From Magnolia sinica (taxonomy: Eukaryota > Streptophyta > Magnoliopsida > Magnoliales > Magnoliaceae), in assembly GCF_029962835.1 (NCBI RefSeq), contig NC_080586.1:66961501-67025500 (forward strand): a stretch of DNA of 64,000 bases. Direction: 5' to 3'. The translations under genes were made by a program, and so were the position numbers. Under the pieces are notes generated by a model. The model was not told the origin of the DNA. It saw nothing but the letters and a program-made list of their open reading frames with translations, and did not search any database. Numbering within the stretch: the first letter of the stretch is position 1; each line of letters opens with the position of its first letter. Shown here piece by piece: positions 9,399-21,487 of the stretch.

Positions 9399-12300
9399 TG
9401 TAATGTCTCGAAAAAACCCGTACAAGGACCCGAGTACCACCTCAGGCAGAAATTACCTAGGACCAAAATCTTTAGAAAATTAAATTAATGTTAGCAAGTG
9501 CTAAACTAGAGTGCTTGTGAAATTAGTATTAATTACTTTAAATATGATCTGCAAGACCCAAAACGTGCAGAATCATTGACGCTTCATTATCCTGAAATCT
9601 AGAATCCATCCTTAAACCCGGTTGCTCTCGGGAACACACCGAAATTCCGTATCGGACCTAGACCGCACGCCGAAAGTCCGATTACTCCGAAACTATACGG
9701 ATATGACCGCATTATTGGACTTGATAACCCCCTTGGAAATTAAGTCTTGAATGTGTCTAGAAATGCACAACTTGAGCCCGGACAAAGTGTGTTAGAAATG
9801 TGAAAATATTTAGAAATAAAAATCTGAATTTAAGTAATCTGAGTCGTATCGCTTGCGGGCCAAATATAAGGATTCAGACCATCAGAATCTTACCCAAATA
9901 CACCCTCAGATCAGGAGAAATGTACCACACATGTTGATGTACTTGTGGCCCTGATCGAGTGACCGTGACCATTGAACTGAATCTGGTCTGCCACGGCTGA
10001 TCTGTAAATCCGATCGGAACGAAAACTCAGCCTGACCTAGATCCATGGTCAGGGAGCTTAAGTCCGACCGCACGTGGAAAAGGGGCCACCAAAAGTGCTC
10101 CGTTGGACCGGAACAGTCCGTATTTAAATATAACCTAAGTATACCTTGGCCCTGGGGCCATTCCCATCAAACCTAGGCCTATATAAGGACCTTAAACCCT
10201 CTCTCTCTCTCACCCCATACGAATTTGAGAAACCCTAAGGGAGAGAGAAGAGAAAAGAGAAGGGAAAAGAGAGAAAGTGAGAGTGAGAGTTGGAGATTCT
10301 TCCTGGGATTCGATCCTGCTATTCCACGCACTTAATTAGCACTCCTGTATCGCTATACAGGCGATTCCGATTCCGATTCCGTTCTTAGGTAAGAAAATCT
10401 AACCCTAATCTGTTTTAGGGTTTCAGATAGTGTAAGTTATGAAATAGCTAACCTAATTTATGCTATAGGTTGCCAATTTGTCGTAGACAAAGGCTTAGCT
10501 TTAAAACTGAGTTTGTTACGAGTCTACCGGCGAAAGGTGCAGACTATAAACGTATAGGTTATGGTTTTCAAGGCTTTCAATGTCGGTTAATGGTTTATTA
10601 CTGATGTGGGTGCTATTTCACATGCCAAATGCGATGTTTGTTTCGCATTTCTGATATATATGAACTATATTAAGTTTAGTGTATTCCATGTATATGTAGA
10701 AAGTATCGCATACGTATGAAATTGGAACATATGTTTGCCATGATTAATTGTCGTATGTTTATGCTAGTTGTATGTGTAACAACTCTTTGGCCAAATGATT
10801 TGCCCTAAGACGTGATATCACCAACATACGTTATGTATGTTGGAATGTCTAGTCTAAGTGTTTGTAGAAATGTCTGAATGATCAAGTGTGTAATATATTA
10901 TACTTTATATGGGCGTTGAGAAGAGATTCTTAACTACCTTAACAATGTGTATGATTTCCTCCATGCAACTTATATTCTTTGTCTGTTTTACTTAGGCACT
11001 GTATATGTGTGAATTCATGTTTAAGTTAAAATCCATTAAATGCTCACATGCTTGTATGATTGGAATTGTTGATCCATTACTGTTCTAATTAGCTAGTATG
11101 ATTATCTGTTATAATTGAATGTGTTTGGGACTACGAAATAGTCCAGGCCATCGGTAACAGGCTTTGAATAGGTGGCTCAGGTTGTTCACGCCACATAGGA
11201 TGTGATTGATGAATCTGAGCCGTACTTGGGATGTCGGCAGTGGTTAGGCCACACGGAGTGCTTATGCACTTTATGTTGATTAACTCAACGTGCGCTCGTA
11301 CTAATCGAGCTCGTCAAGTAACCCGATTGACCCGATGTATGTTCACCATGTATGGACGCTACTGCATGAATCTAAGGTACCAAACTCACTAATGAAAACC
11401 CTTTTAAACCTTGGTACCTCGATCCGCTAAGACTCATGAGCCGGGCATGGTGGTATGGGACACCGTGGTCGAGCTGTCGGCCTACGTTGGGATGACGAGC
11501 CTCCCTGTAGTGTCCATTGAGCAATATAGACTCGTGAGCCGAATACGGTGGTATGGGACACTGTATTCGAGCTGTCGGCCTACACTGATAAGGTGACAAG
11601 CCCTTTGTAGTGACCTCGAGCGTACGCTAAGACTGTGTAGAGGCGACGAGCCCTTATATAGCAACAAGAGTACACTAGGCCTGCACTGATGAGGTGACGA
11701 GCCCTTTGCAGTGGCCTAGAACTATATCTTCGTATGAGATTTACTAGGATTGACGACCCTAAAATGGTTCATCGTTTGGGAATTGATACAAGGAAGGTAT
11801 CTTAGATTCTCAATCCTGCTATATGAAAGGGACTAATAATAACTCGGTAATCACGCTCATTCCATCGCACTACATGTGCTTCGGGTTGAAGAGCACAGAG
11901 GGAAGAAAGCATGCCGTGACCGTAAGTTGGTGTCGCACGAGGGAGTGTAGGCAAGGGCATGCATCATGCTTACATTTCATCCTTGCATTAATAAAAATAT
12001 CTAGGAATGTCTGATATGTCTGCTTTATCATTACTGCTTGATTGAATTGATAACACGTTAACCTTTGCTCTATTGTTCCACTGAGTTGATCACTTACTCC
12101 CACGTTCTGGGACGGGGTTCTGAACACCCACCAAACTCTGTCTTAGTTGCAAATGACGATGCGACTCAGGAGGCGGAGCCCGATTACTATGACGATAAGG
12201 ATGAGTTCTCATATATGCAATTCTCCAGTGGTTTCGCTTAGGCCATCCGGATCGACGGGGCTTCAGGGTTATACTTGTAGTGGACTATCACATTTTTGAC

Positions 12301-12580
12301 GTTTTGTATTTTGAAACAATACATGTAATTATTAACCTGGCAATGCATACATACTTTGGGGACCTATGCTGTGTATAACGCTATACGTATTTGAGTAAGT
12401 CTTCCGCTCTGCGTATTACTACTGTCCCTGGATTATGTTTTGCTGCTTTGGCTTAATCTTATTCATGTTTCATGCACTAATATAGACAATATTTAATCAT
12501 CATTAAATATGTTGCATAAGTGATGCGTTGGAACTCGGAAGTTGGACTTTTACTCGACACCCAATTTTTAGGGCGTTACA
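9399..12580 (+). mobile_element. Solo LTR (3182 bp) of a Ty3/gypsy element
   Basis: Begins TGTAATGTCTCG, ends AGGGCGTTACA, and has TCGGG on both sides. There is no internal domain, so it is a solo LTR left by LTR-LTR recombination. It is the same family as the 5' LTR at 56593-60207, sharing the start, the ctatataagg promoter word, the tatgggacaccgtggtcgag-type block and the end. A TATA box at 10179-10188 is followed by a CT tract, putting U3 at about 780 bp and leaving a very long R-U5. A CTTAG|GTAAG word near 10390 looks like a splice donor. Orientation follows the 56593 copy, whose PBS is on the right. Confidence 0.85.
10179..10188 (+). promoter_or_regulatory. LTR TATA box
   Basis: CTATATAAGG followed about 20 bp later by (CT)n and an AAACCCTA-rich leader. 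The same arrangement occurs at 57375 in the related LTR. Confidence 0.6.
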
Positions 12581-13120
12581 TCGGGCTTGGAAGAGGAGGA
12601 GGATGAGGATGGGAGGGAGTGGAGAGGAGAGAGAGAGAGGAGGAGGAGGAGGAGGAGAGTGATGGTGGTGGGTGGTTGTCGGGCTTGGAAGAGGAGGAGG
12701 ATGAGGGAAGGAGGGAGGGAGTGGAGAGCAGAGAGCGGAAGAAGAGGGTGATAGTGGTAGGTGGTTGCCTGGCTTGGAAGAGAAGGATGACGAAGGGAGA
12801 GAGAAAGTTTGGGATCAGGTCAGGGTAGGGTGTGGCGGGTAGGGTTAGAGAGTCAGGTCGAGTTGGGTTTTGGATCGAGTCAAGTCTAACCGGATCGAGT
12901 TTAGGGTCAAGTCGGGTCGAGTTACTGGGTAACTCGAACTCAACTCGGTTTGAGTTCGGATTGCGTGAAGTTGACTCGGTTTGGACCGACTCACCCATTT
13001 GGTACGGGTCGAGTCAGATCTGAACGAGTCGGAAGAGTTGAGTTGGTTGGAACGAGTTGGATCGTGCCCACCTTTGCCTTTATATCCAATCCGTGCCCCA
13101 CTAATAGTCTAATTGCCATC

Positions 13121-13282
13121 ATAATGTAGATTGATCGATGGTAGTGGCCACTAAGGACTAATCAACCTATCTTAGTCTAGGGTTTTGGACATAAATTGTG
13201 CATAATGTAGATTGATTGATGGTAGTGGCCACTAAGTACTAATCAACCTATCTTAGTCTAGGGTTTTGGACATAAATTGTGT
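13121..13282. repeat. 81-bp tandem duplication
   Basis: Two copies, 13121-13201 and 13202-13282 (ataatgtagattgatygatg ... ggttttggacataaattgtg), differ at only a few bases. A third, older copy is at 9017-9098. Confidence 0.85.
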
Positions 13283-13522
13283 TCTTGAAATCCAATTCGC
13301 AACTTAAACCATCATAGCTTATGATAATTGCAACATGATCATGATGAGAGAGAAAAGAGTACTTGCTACTCAACATAAAGGTTGTATTTCAAAGCACGGT
13401 ATGGTTTGATGGCAACCATTGAATCCCTTATGGATACTGTATTGGGCCAATTGCATATGGCTAAGCTAATGTCACAGGTGTAGGAAATCAGCAAGATGGT
13501 TACAGGTAGCATTTCAAAGGTT
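13283..13522. other. Non-coding DNA downstream of the coiled-coil gene
   Basis: No gene recognised. A partial ORF on the minus strand (13366-13659) reads through repeat DNA and has no homology I recognise. Confidence 0.45.
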
Positions 13523-13954
13523 AATATCATATGATAAGCCAAAATATTGTCACACATTGCAAGTAGTAGAATTGCATGCCCAACCAGAAATTTAATGAAA
13601 CAGTACCTAGTAAAATTGAATATGGGAAAATGACATAAAAATGTCAGAAAAAAGGCCAACTAGGTAAATATCATATGATAAGCCAAAACATTGGCACACA
13701 TTGCTAGTAGTAGAATTTACATGCCCAACTAGAAATTTAATGAAACATTACTTGGTAAAATTGAATATGGGAAAATGACATAAAAATGTGAGGAAAAAGG
13801 CCACTAGGTTAATATCATATGATAAGGCCAAAACATTGGCACACATTGCTAGTATTAGAATTACATGCCCAACCAGAAATTTAATGAAACATTACTTGGT
13901 AAAATTGAATATGGGAAAACAACATAAAAATGCCAGAAAAAAGGCCACTAGTTT
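13523..13954 (-). repeat. 144-bp tandem triplication covering the 3' end of the coiled-coil gene
   Basis: Three copies with starts at 13523, 13667 and 13811, exactly 144 bp apart. Each begins aatatcatatgataag and ends aaaaaaggccactag or a close variant. The last seven bases of the gene-proximal copy include the gene's stop codon (TAG on the minus strand, 13950-13948). The array is therefore the proximal 3' UTR, repeated. Similarity between copies is above 90 percent by eye. Confidence 0.85.
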
Positions 13955-14633
13955 TGTTCTTCGGAGTGCTTGTCCAGGGAAGATGAGAACTCAAAACTAT
14001 CTGCTCCAGTAATATGAGGAATTTCTACACCATCACCATAACCATCATCATAATCATCATTTTCATTGTCATATTCCCTGATCGGTGATGAAAAATCCAA
14101 GCATATCCCACGTATTGCTTGCTCGTATGATGCTGACAGATCTTGAGATGTCAACTGGTGATACTCAACAAGCTGGTGAAGACACTGATTCTCTCTAGTT
14201 AAATTTGCATTCTCATTTGCTAATCTGGACTTCTCAGCAAGTAGTGCCTCCAGTTGGAGTCTCACCTATCAAGTAATCCACAACATTACTTAGAACTTTG
14301 CACTTAGAAAAGAAGTGTTAAGTAATAATATTGGATATTACAATTGCTAAAATATTGAATTTTGTTAGCTAGATTTACTTGAAATGGAAAATGGAAATTA
14401 AAATAGCAATGCAAGAAGATTGAAAATAGGATGGTGTTTTCTATGTTCATGTTCAGTCTAGAGATTAGGTTGCTAATATTCTTGTAAGGCATTTCATTCT
14501 ACCTATCTTTGACAGATTTTGTGCAAGCTGGGCATGTATGATTCATATGTTCCAGTTTGATGTGGAGTGTTAAAGATGCTATAGGAGTGTGTGCATGTGT
14601 TATAGGAGTGTTTGATGTGGAGTGTTAAAGAAC

Positions 14634-14680
<47 letters not shown>

Positions 14681-17600
14681 CCCCCCCCTCTCTCTCTCTC
14701 TCTCTTCTCCCAGTTTACAATTTTGCATTGGCCACAAGAAACCAAGTTAACACCTAATTAAAATTGTCTAAGCAATCTGATTTCAACATGAGGAATGATA
14801 CTCTTGGATGTGATCATATGCATACACTCTAGACAATGAGCACGATGGTTCATAGCATGCTTTGGTCAATTAAGATAAAATTTAATATGTGATCCAAATT
14901 CAATAATCAAATTAATCAAAGGTGGTGATTGTCCAACAATCTGATGTGGGGTTATGATTTGTCTACATTGCGTCCTAAGATGTGGATGGTTTATTTTATT
15001 TCATTTGATTTACATTCCTGCCATGCGTACAAACTCCAGTGCATGTATAAACTCGCCTTTTAACTAAATTTGGATGGTTTATTTAATTTGAGTTACATTC
15101 CAGCCACACATACAAACTCGTGAGTGCATGTATTTGCTCTCTCTCCACCAAAGCTGATTATAAACTCTCCTTTTAACTAGATCCCAGAAAGGGAATCGCT
15201 GGTGAAATCAATTGGAAGAACATCACCAGAGGTGTTCTTGAAATATTGGGATGAATGGTGTTTCTAGCTATCAATAAAAATGGAATTAATATCCAAAATA
15301 AATATGAATTGTTTGTTTTACTTGCATCTAGAATACTAGATGCAACTTTAACTAAAATTCAAAAAGGAATTTGCTGAAAACATTGTAATTCTTCTCTCTT
15401 TTATTGGAAATTCCATAACTCTTGAGGCACAAGATGATGCAACTAATTCACAAAAGTTATATTAAGATATCCAAGTTCCAACTTGAAATTCTTCATTACA
15501 TAACTGTCGCAAAACAACTTCATGGCAGAGTACCAAATCATAATTGAACAATATCTATGGACTTTTGTCTCACTAGTTGTTAGGAACTGCTCAAAATGTC
15601 CAAGAGAGTGTGCTCAACTTGAAATTCTTCAGTTTTTTACTTTTTTTAGTATCCATAACTATGTCAAAAGACTTTTTTTTTTTTTTTTTTCTGTGGCAGT
15701 TAGGATGTCCACCATATCACAGTTGGAAAGAAAAGATGGACTTGTTCACTTGGTGTTTGAGACTGCTGCAAAATGCTCCAAACACCCAAGATATCTGATC
15801 CAAATCTGAAGCGTGATACAATATCACCGTGGATTAGGGTAAAGCACATCTAAATGCATTTTGTTTATATTTTGACTAGAACGAAGAATGTTGTGGAATG
15901 TGATTGAGGAAGAAGTTGAATATGTGGACATAAGATGTTAAGAGGTGATGGAATGTGATTGAGGAAGAATCTGAATATATGGAAATAAGAATTACCAAAT
16001 CATCTTCATCCGGTCTCTCGCCTTTTGAAAATCCATCTCGGAGCCTCCTGTTTTCCTCCTCAAGAAGAGAACATCGGTCTTGCATGAAACACAGGTCTGA
16101 TTTAATCGATTTTAGTTCCCGTGCAAGCGAAGCTGCTTTAGTTGCCATGGAAACCGCAAGCTGTTGAGGAACAAGAAACAGTCAGAACTGAATGCAAGAA
16201 CCTACCATTCTGCAAAATAACACTAAAAAGTAGGAAAAGAGAAAACCGAACATTTCGAGCCTTCTTCATTTGCTCGTTCTTTGCAACATTTGTTGGGCTT
16301 TGTTTGTTTTCATTTCGAATGGCAGCCTCATCATCTTCTGATGATTCATTAGAAGGGCATTGCCTCTTCACCCTCGGTCGTATTCCTTCTTCATCTTCTG
16401 ATTTTTTAGGCTCTCTCTGCAGCAATTCTGTCAACGAGGGTTGAGCTAGATCGCTAGCTCCCTGATTGAACAACAGACAACAAATAGAAGATGAGTTGAT
16501 ATAGAAAAATCAAGCTGAAGATTCGTTGTGTGGCACATCCAAACAGGCCCTTAGTTTAGATAACTAAACTGTAGTTGAAGGGAACCACCATTTACACCCA
16601 CTCACTGATAAATACACCCATCCTTTCTCCTTCGGTTATAGAACAGTACAACTTTTCACTCCTTAAGTCATTTATAAAAGAACATACAAAGCCAAAGAAG
16701 ATATTGCAAAATTTCCATATGATGCATCGTGGTGAAAAAGGAAAAACAATTACCATAAAACCATTTTTTTAGAAAACTTAAATGACTTATTTTCATATGA
16801 TACATCGTGGTGAAACACCCGAAATCTGTTTGCTTCTAGAAATCTTGATATTTTGAGGGGGAAAAAATACTTATTTTCTGCAGAGATTCAAGACATTCAA
16901 CAGAAATGACTTTGAAATTGCCATCTTCATCATGACCTGATGTTACTCTAGATCATTAATCATGATGGAAACTTCATGCAATAGATAGTGACATAAACCC
17001 CATAAGAATTGCCACACACACACACACACACACACACAAAATAAAAATAAAAAATCCATTTAGAGGGCCCAAAGTCATTGAAAGGAGTATACATCATGGT
17101 TTTGCATGCACAATCCACAATTTTTTTTTAGCAGACATGGACACAAAAACCCAATTGCTAGAAATCCTAACACATCAAGAAAATTACAATCTCTCCATCA
17201 AATGCTAGTTGCGATTCTCCTCAGGATCCAGCGTTAATCTAAAACATTAATCATGATGGAAACTTCACACGATAAATAGTGGCATAAACCCCGTAAGAAT
17301 TGCCAACAAAAATCCATTTAGAGGGCACAAAGTCATTGACAAAAGGAGTATATACATCATAGTTTCTCAATCACAATCCACAGATTTTTTAGCAGACATG
17401 GACACAAAAACCCAATTGCTAGAAATCCTAACACATTGAGAAAATTATTATCTTTCCATCAAATCCTAGTTGCCATTCTCCTCAGGATCAACATTATTCT
17501 AAGACATTAATCATGATGGAAATTTGATGTGAGTGATCGTGACTTAAATCCCCCAACAATTACCAAAAGAACCCATTTGTGAGTTTCCCACATACGATCC

Positions 17601-18692
17601 CACAAAGATTTTTAGCACGCATGAACAAAAAAATCTAATTGCTAGAGAAATCCTAAGACATCAAGAAAATCATTATCTTTCCATCAATTCTGAAACCCCT
17701 ATTCATTGAAAAATCCGCTGAAGTAGCTATTTCCCTTGTGACCGGAGAGAATTTAATACCAGGAACCTCCATTTCATCAAAAACAAATACGTGAAGAAGA
17801 TCTATTTTCCTGCCAAGAATGGAGGTTTTTCATTTTACCAAAGAACTAAAAGGATTAACATGGGTGTGTTTGGTTGGCCAAATTATTGGATTGCAAACAT
17901 TCACTTTAATCATGATTAAATGACAAAAACTACTGATGCTTCCAAGCAATCATAGTAAGAAAGCAGAGCGTTTCTTTTAAGTCTGAATCGAAAGTACCAT
18001 AAATTGAATTTGGAGGGCCAGTTCTCAATGTGAATACTAAGGAAATCACAATTTGGCTATTTCAACTTTCTTAGTATCTATATTGAAATTCGATTTATTA
18101 GTGCATCCAAACAAAAATGTCATTTCCTCCGCAATTAAATATTAAGGAAATCACAATTTGGCTATTTCCATGTTTTTAGCATCTACATTGCAATTCAACA
18201 TACGAATACTTGGGAAATAACAATTTGGCTATTTCAACTTTATTAGTAGTTAGATTGCAATTCCATTCATTATCTCATCCAAAGAGAAATGTCATTTCCT
18301 CCACAATCTACAACATGCAAAATTCCCAAATTAAAAAGAAGACAACAAAAAATGTAGAACCTTACCTGTGCTGCTGCATCTAAATTGTCTGTAAGCTGAG
18401 ACAGAGAAGAAGAGATTGAATCGAAGCCTTGGAGCAAAAGCAAGGTATCTTCTTTGAACCGTTCCTCGCGTTCGGATTCTCCTATTTCCTACAAATATCC
18501 AAACAAGAAAACCCACCTTTTGTGAGAATCATAGAAATTGAAAAATTGGGGATTTTTTAAATTGTAGTGGGAAATTAGTACCGTGGAAGTGTTTTTGCGC
18601 TTTCGATTCTCGAGAATGGTATCTACACGGCTGCGTAGGGAGCTCCAGAAGCGTTTATCTGAGCTTGGGCTGAGACGAGGAGAAGAACCCAT
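13948..18692 (-). CDS. Conserved plant coiled-coil protein, 308 aa, five exons
   Basis: Exons (minus): 18692-18582, 18488-18366, 16461-16252, 16160-15996 and 14265-13948. All introns are phase 0 with GT-AG borders (93, 1904, 91 and 1730 bp). The protein starts [20 protein letters not shown] with a basic ENRKRKN at residues 28-34. A Ser/acidic linker carries RPRVKR at 106-111, a possible nuclear signal. A long coiled coil covers about 150-240 ([42 protein letters not shown]), followed by an acidic stretch at 266-282 ([15 protein letters not shown]). The conserved pattern, including [16 protein letters not shown] across the exon 3/4 join, matches an uncharacterised plant family whose Arabidopsis members carry GRIP/coiled-coil-like or hypothetical labels. 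Function is unknown; probably a structural or scaffold protein. I assign no symbol. The exon model is coherent in frame throughout. Confidence 0.88.
14633..14706. repeat. (CT)n microsatellite in intron 4
   Basis: About 45 bases of CT, a run of C, then CT again (14634-14706). It lies inside the fourth intron of the coiled-coil gene, so it is not coding; the Arg/Glu-rich ORF read through it is spurious. Confidence 0.95.
16955..17695. repeat. Degenerate tandem repeat in intron 2, unit about 270-290 bp, three copies
   Basis: attaatcatgatggaaa recurs at 16955, 17246 and 17516. Each copy is followed by ataaaccccrtaagaattgc, catttagagggc, 'atccacaattttttagcaga' and 'ttgctagaaatcctaacaca' in the same order. 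The first copy also carries a (CA)n tract at 17012-17037. The third is the most diverged. It lies wholly within intron 2 of the coiled-coil gene. Confidence 0.8.
18020..18300. repeat. Short tandem repeat in intron 2, unit about 100 bp
   Basis: Three imperfect copies of a block with 'aggaaatcacaatttggcta', 'tttcaactttcttagtatct' and, in two of them, 'aatgtcatttcctccrcaa'. Non-coding. Confidence 0.6.
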
Positions 18693-18743
18693 GGAGATTT
18701 TCGAGCCCTGTAATAAGAATTTGAAGGAAGTTATAAAATTTCA

Positions 18744-18863
18744 GAATTGAGACAGAGACAGAGACAGACACAAAGACAGAGATAGAGATAGAGATAGAGA
18801 TAGAGAGACCTTGCTGAGATGGGAAGGAGAAGAGCTGTTCAATGCAACGGCCATGAGAAGATC

Positions 18864-18900
<37 letters not shown>
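18744..18900 (-). repeat. GA/GATA/GACA microsatellites in the 5' UTR or promoter of the coiled-coil gene
   Basis: gagaca and gataga repeats at 18750-18807 and (GA)n at about 18863-18898, some 60-210 bp upstream of the ATG at 18692. On the mRNA strand these are CT-rich. They explain the Ser-Leu-rich ORFs read across the region. Confidence 0.85.
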
Positions 18901-19763
18901 ACGGCTAGTATTGAATAAGCTAGTTGAGTTTTTAAAGGGTGAGCGGGTCCTACTTTTCGCAACGTTCAAATCCCTCGGTCTACAAAACGAGCATTTCCAT
19001 TTCCTGACGCAACCTTCAAGCGCTAAAGAAAAACGCGCCACACATGCCTACTTTTCACACGTACACAGAATCATCAGCGTCCATCAGATTAAACCATTAA
19101 TGCATGTGTCCTACATTAAAATATATAACGACTACTCATCAGTAGAGCGTCACCTAATACAGACAGTTGGATAAAGATATTATCAACGTCTATTTCTTTG
19201 TACGTGTAATCAATGGAATGTATTAGGGAATATTCAGCATGGAAACACCTAATGAATGTTAGGGATCATGCACACGAACACGAAGTCTGCATGCATAGTG
19301 CGTTGGTGTTTTGCGCCTGAAGATATCGCGTCTGAGAATATTAACCTTATTAGAAACAAGTTCTGATCCAATCCGTTGCGCAATGAACTGTTCTTGGTGC
19401 GTCGACACTCCAGGGTGCACGTAATTATAGAGATGGAGATTCTGAACCGTCCGTCTGTGGGACCTGATGCGAATGATCCACGCTAAAAAACAGTATGCAT
19501 TTATAACTGTGTATCTTGTGGCCATCAACAGGACGGTGTAAAGAGGAGTTTCAAAGGTTAGGATTCGAATAAAAAGGTGTTCTCATCCGATCCTTCTGTT
19601 CTTCAATCCTAGTAGTTGTTTCACCGCAGTCTAATCAAAATAGGGCCCACCTTGTCGACGGTCCTGACTCACTGAACGTAAATCACGTGTTTTGTGAGTG
19701 GCAAGTAACCGTGACGGCTTAGGACTCGGATTGCGTAGAGACCCAGCATCACCAAGCTGGTGG
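18901..19763. other. Upstream region of the coiled-coil gene
   Basis: Probably contains its promoter, but no TATA box or known element could be assigned. No other gene seen. Confidence 0.4.
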
Positions 19764-20174
19764 AAAAGCTCCGTGGGCCCACCATGATGGTTGTGTTTTA
19801 TCCAAGCCGTTCATTCATTTTTACAGAACATTTTAGGGCATAATCCCAAAAATGAGATAGATCCAAGGCTCAAGTTGAGCACAACACTACGGGAAACGGT
19901 GGGGATTGAAAGCCTACCATTGAAAACCTCTCGAGGCAAAGGAAAGTTTTGGATGAATCTGATATTTGTGTTTTCTTTCATCCAGCTTTCTTTGAGTTTA
20001 TGAATATATTGGATGGCAAATAAATATTGCAAAGCCCAATCCCTATTTTCTATGGTCTGGTCTACTTTAGCACTAGATTTTACTCATTTATGGGCCCATG
20101 CCATCAAATGACTTGAAAAAATGAATGGGCGGCATGGTTAAAACAAATACATAATAGTAAACCTACAGAGCTTT
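19764..20174. mobile_element. MITE, about 411 bp, 'AAAAGCTCYGTRGG' ends
   Basis: The left end aaaagctccgtgggcccacc, then gttttatccaagccgttc, is mirrored by the right end (gggcggcatggttaaaac, acctacagagctttt). The interior has the family's 'gatagatccaaggctcaagt' and 'ttggatgaatctgat' words. No ORF of substance. Confidence 0.7.
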
Positions 20175-20658
20175 TTCGTCACCTCGCTGGGTGGGGTTGG
20201 CTCATTTTTGTGCCACCCCATCTCGTGGATCGACACAATTGGGGTATTGAGCTAAATCATGCGGCCCGAGTTTAGTTTGCTCAAAAAAAAAAAAAAAAAA
20301 TGGTTCTAGCTAGGATTAGTTGGTTGAAAATTTTGAATAGGGTCGGCCCGACTTCAAAAGGTGGTAACAATTTTTTCTTTTTTCTTTTTTTTTAAAAATT
20401 ATTTAAATAGAAAAAAATTTAAAAAATTAGAAATAACACAAAAAATACAAAAGTATGTTACTGCATGATGTTTAAACATCCTCTAAAGGATGAGTGCCGA
20501 ACAAGAGCCGCTAGATAAGGGTTTTGAGTGGTGGATAGTAGACGGTGTTGGCAAAGGCAAGCAGAGATCAAGGCGACGTCGTTAGGCAATGGGTTTCGAT
20601 TGAGGAGAGAGAGAGATCATGAGAGGGAGAATTTGGGAAAGACAAGGAGAGAGATTTA
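20175..20658. other. Non-coding low-complexity DNA
   Basis: Contains an A19 tract at about 20283 and T/A-rich runs at 20370-20450; no gene. The end abuts a PIF/Harbinger-like MITE. Confidence 0.5.
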
Positions 20659-21487
20659 GGGTGTGTTTGGACGGTGGGATTAGGTGGGATGGGATTAAAA
20701 AAATATAATTATTACAGGGATTGGCCGGGCGTGCCAAACAGAGTCGGTGATCTAATCCCAATCCCATAGATCTTATGACAATCCACTGACAACACCATCG
20801 TTACCTTTAAATCCCATCCAATCCACCCTAATCCGTTCAAATTTACTTGGGACGTGTTTGGTTCAAGGGATTGGAAGGGATGAGAAGGTTTAATCCCAGG
20901 ATTGGCACGGCATGCCAAACAGACTGGACGGTGGGATTAGGTGGGATGGGATTAAAAAAACATAATTATTACAGGGATTGTCCCGGGATAAGATTAATTC
21001 CAGGCTTTGTTGGTAATACGGTGGTACTTTAAATGGATATACCCACCATCATTTGAAATTACCGAGAATAACGCATATGTGTTGTATCTACATCGTTAAT
21101 TTGTTTTGTAACCTCATTTTATGGCAGGGCTTAAAAATGAGGCAGATCCAAAACTTATGTGGTCCCAAAGAAGTTTTCAACTATAAGTATTTAATCCCCG
21201 TTGCTTTCTACGGTGGGGTCTACTTGAACTTTAGATTTACCTGATTTTTTGCCCATGCTCTAAATTAATCTCAAAAAACGGGTGGACAGTGTGGATATAG
21301 CCCACACATCATGGTGGGACCTACACAACTTGTTAATATTGAGTGAAATTGGCACAGGACTAATGCAATTCCATCTAATCTAATTTCAAGCTTTTCCATT
21401 CTTCACAAACATGGAGTGGAACTGGCACAGACCAGATGCAATTCCATCCCCCCTAATCCCTTCTAATCCCACTGCCCAAACACACCC
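20659..21487. mobile_element. PIF/Harbinger-like (Tourist-type) MITE, 829 bp, TSD TTA
   Basis: Terminal inverted repeats GGGTGTGTTTGGACGGTGGG (left) and, reverse-complemented, GGGTGTGTTTGGGCAGTGGG (right). TTA lies on both sides (20656-20658 and 21488-21490). A 3-bp TTA/TAA duplication with this end is typical of PIF/Harbinger MITEs. The block with ggacggtgggattaggtggg occurs twice inside (20670 and 20927), and a second small foldback sequence lies at about 21005-21335. No transposase, so non-autonomous. Confidence 0.75.

Larger units (their letters stand above)
9109..13076. mobile_element. Composite hAT-like MITE enlarged by a solo LTR
   Basis: The left end TAGAGTTAGACATCGAGTCG and the right end (reverse-complemented: CAAAGGTGGGCACGATCCAA) are related inverted ends of the plant 'TAGAGGTGGGCA' type. 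The flanks are near-identical 8-mers, CTTTTATA (9101-9108) and CCTTTATA (13077-13084). The interior is ctcgactcggg-type sequence (9109-9315 and 12830-13070) around a GA/GGA-rich minisatellite whose unit (gggagggagtggagaggaga, then gtgatggtggtgggtggttg) appears three or more times at 9326-9398 and 12586-12830. The LTR at 9399-12580 sits inside that minisatellite. No coding capacity. Confidence 0.6.

Noticed and set aside
12576-12998. 140-codon minus-strand ORF, Ser/Pro-rich
   Set aside because: Low-complexity translation of the GGA-rich minisatellite and ctcgactcggg-type MITE sequence.
14503-14745. Arg/Glu repeat ORF
   Set aside because: Translation of the (CT)n tract within intron 4.
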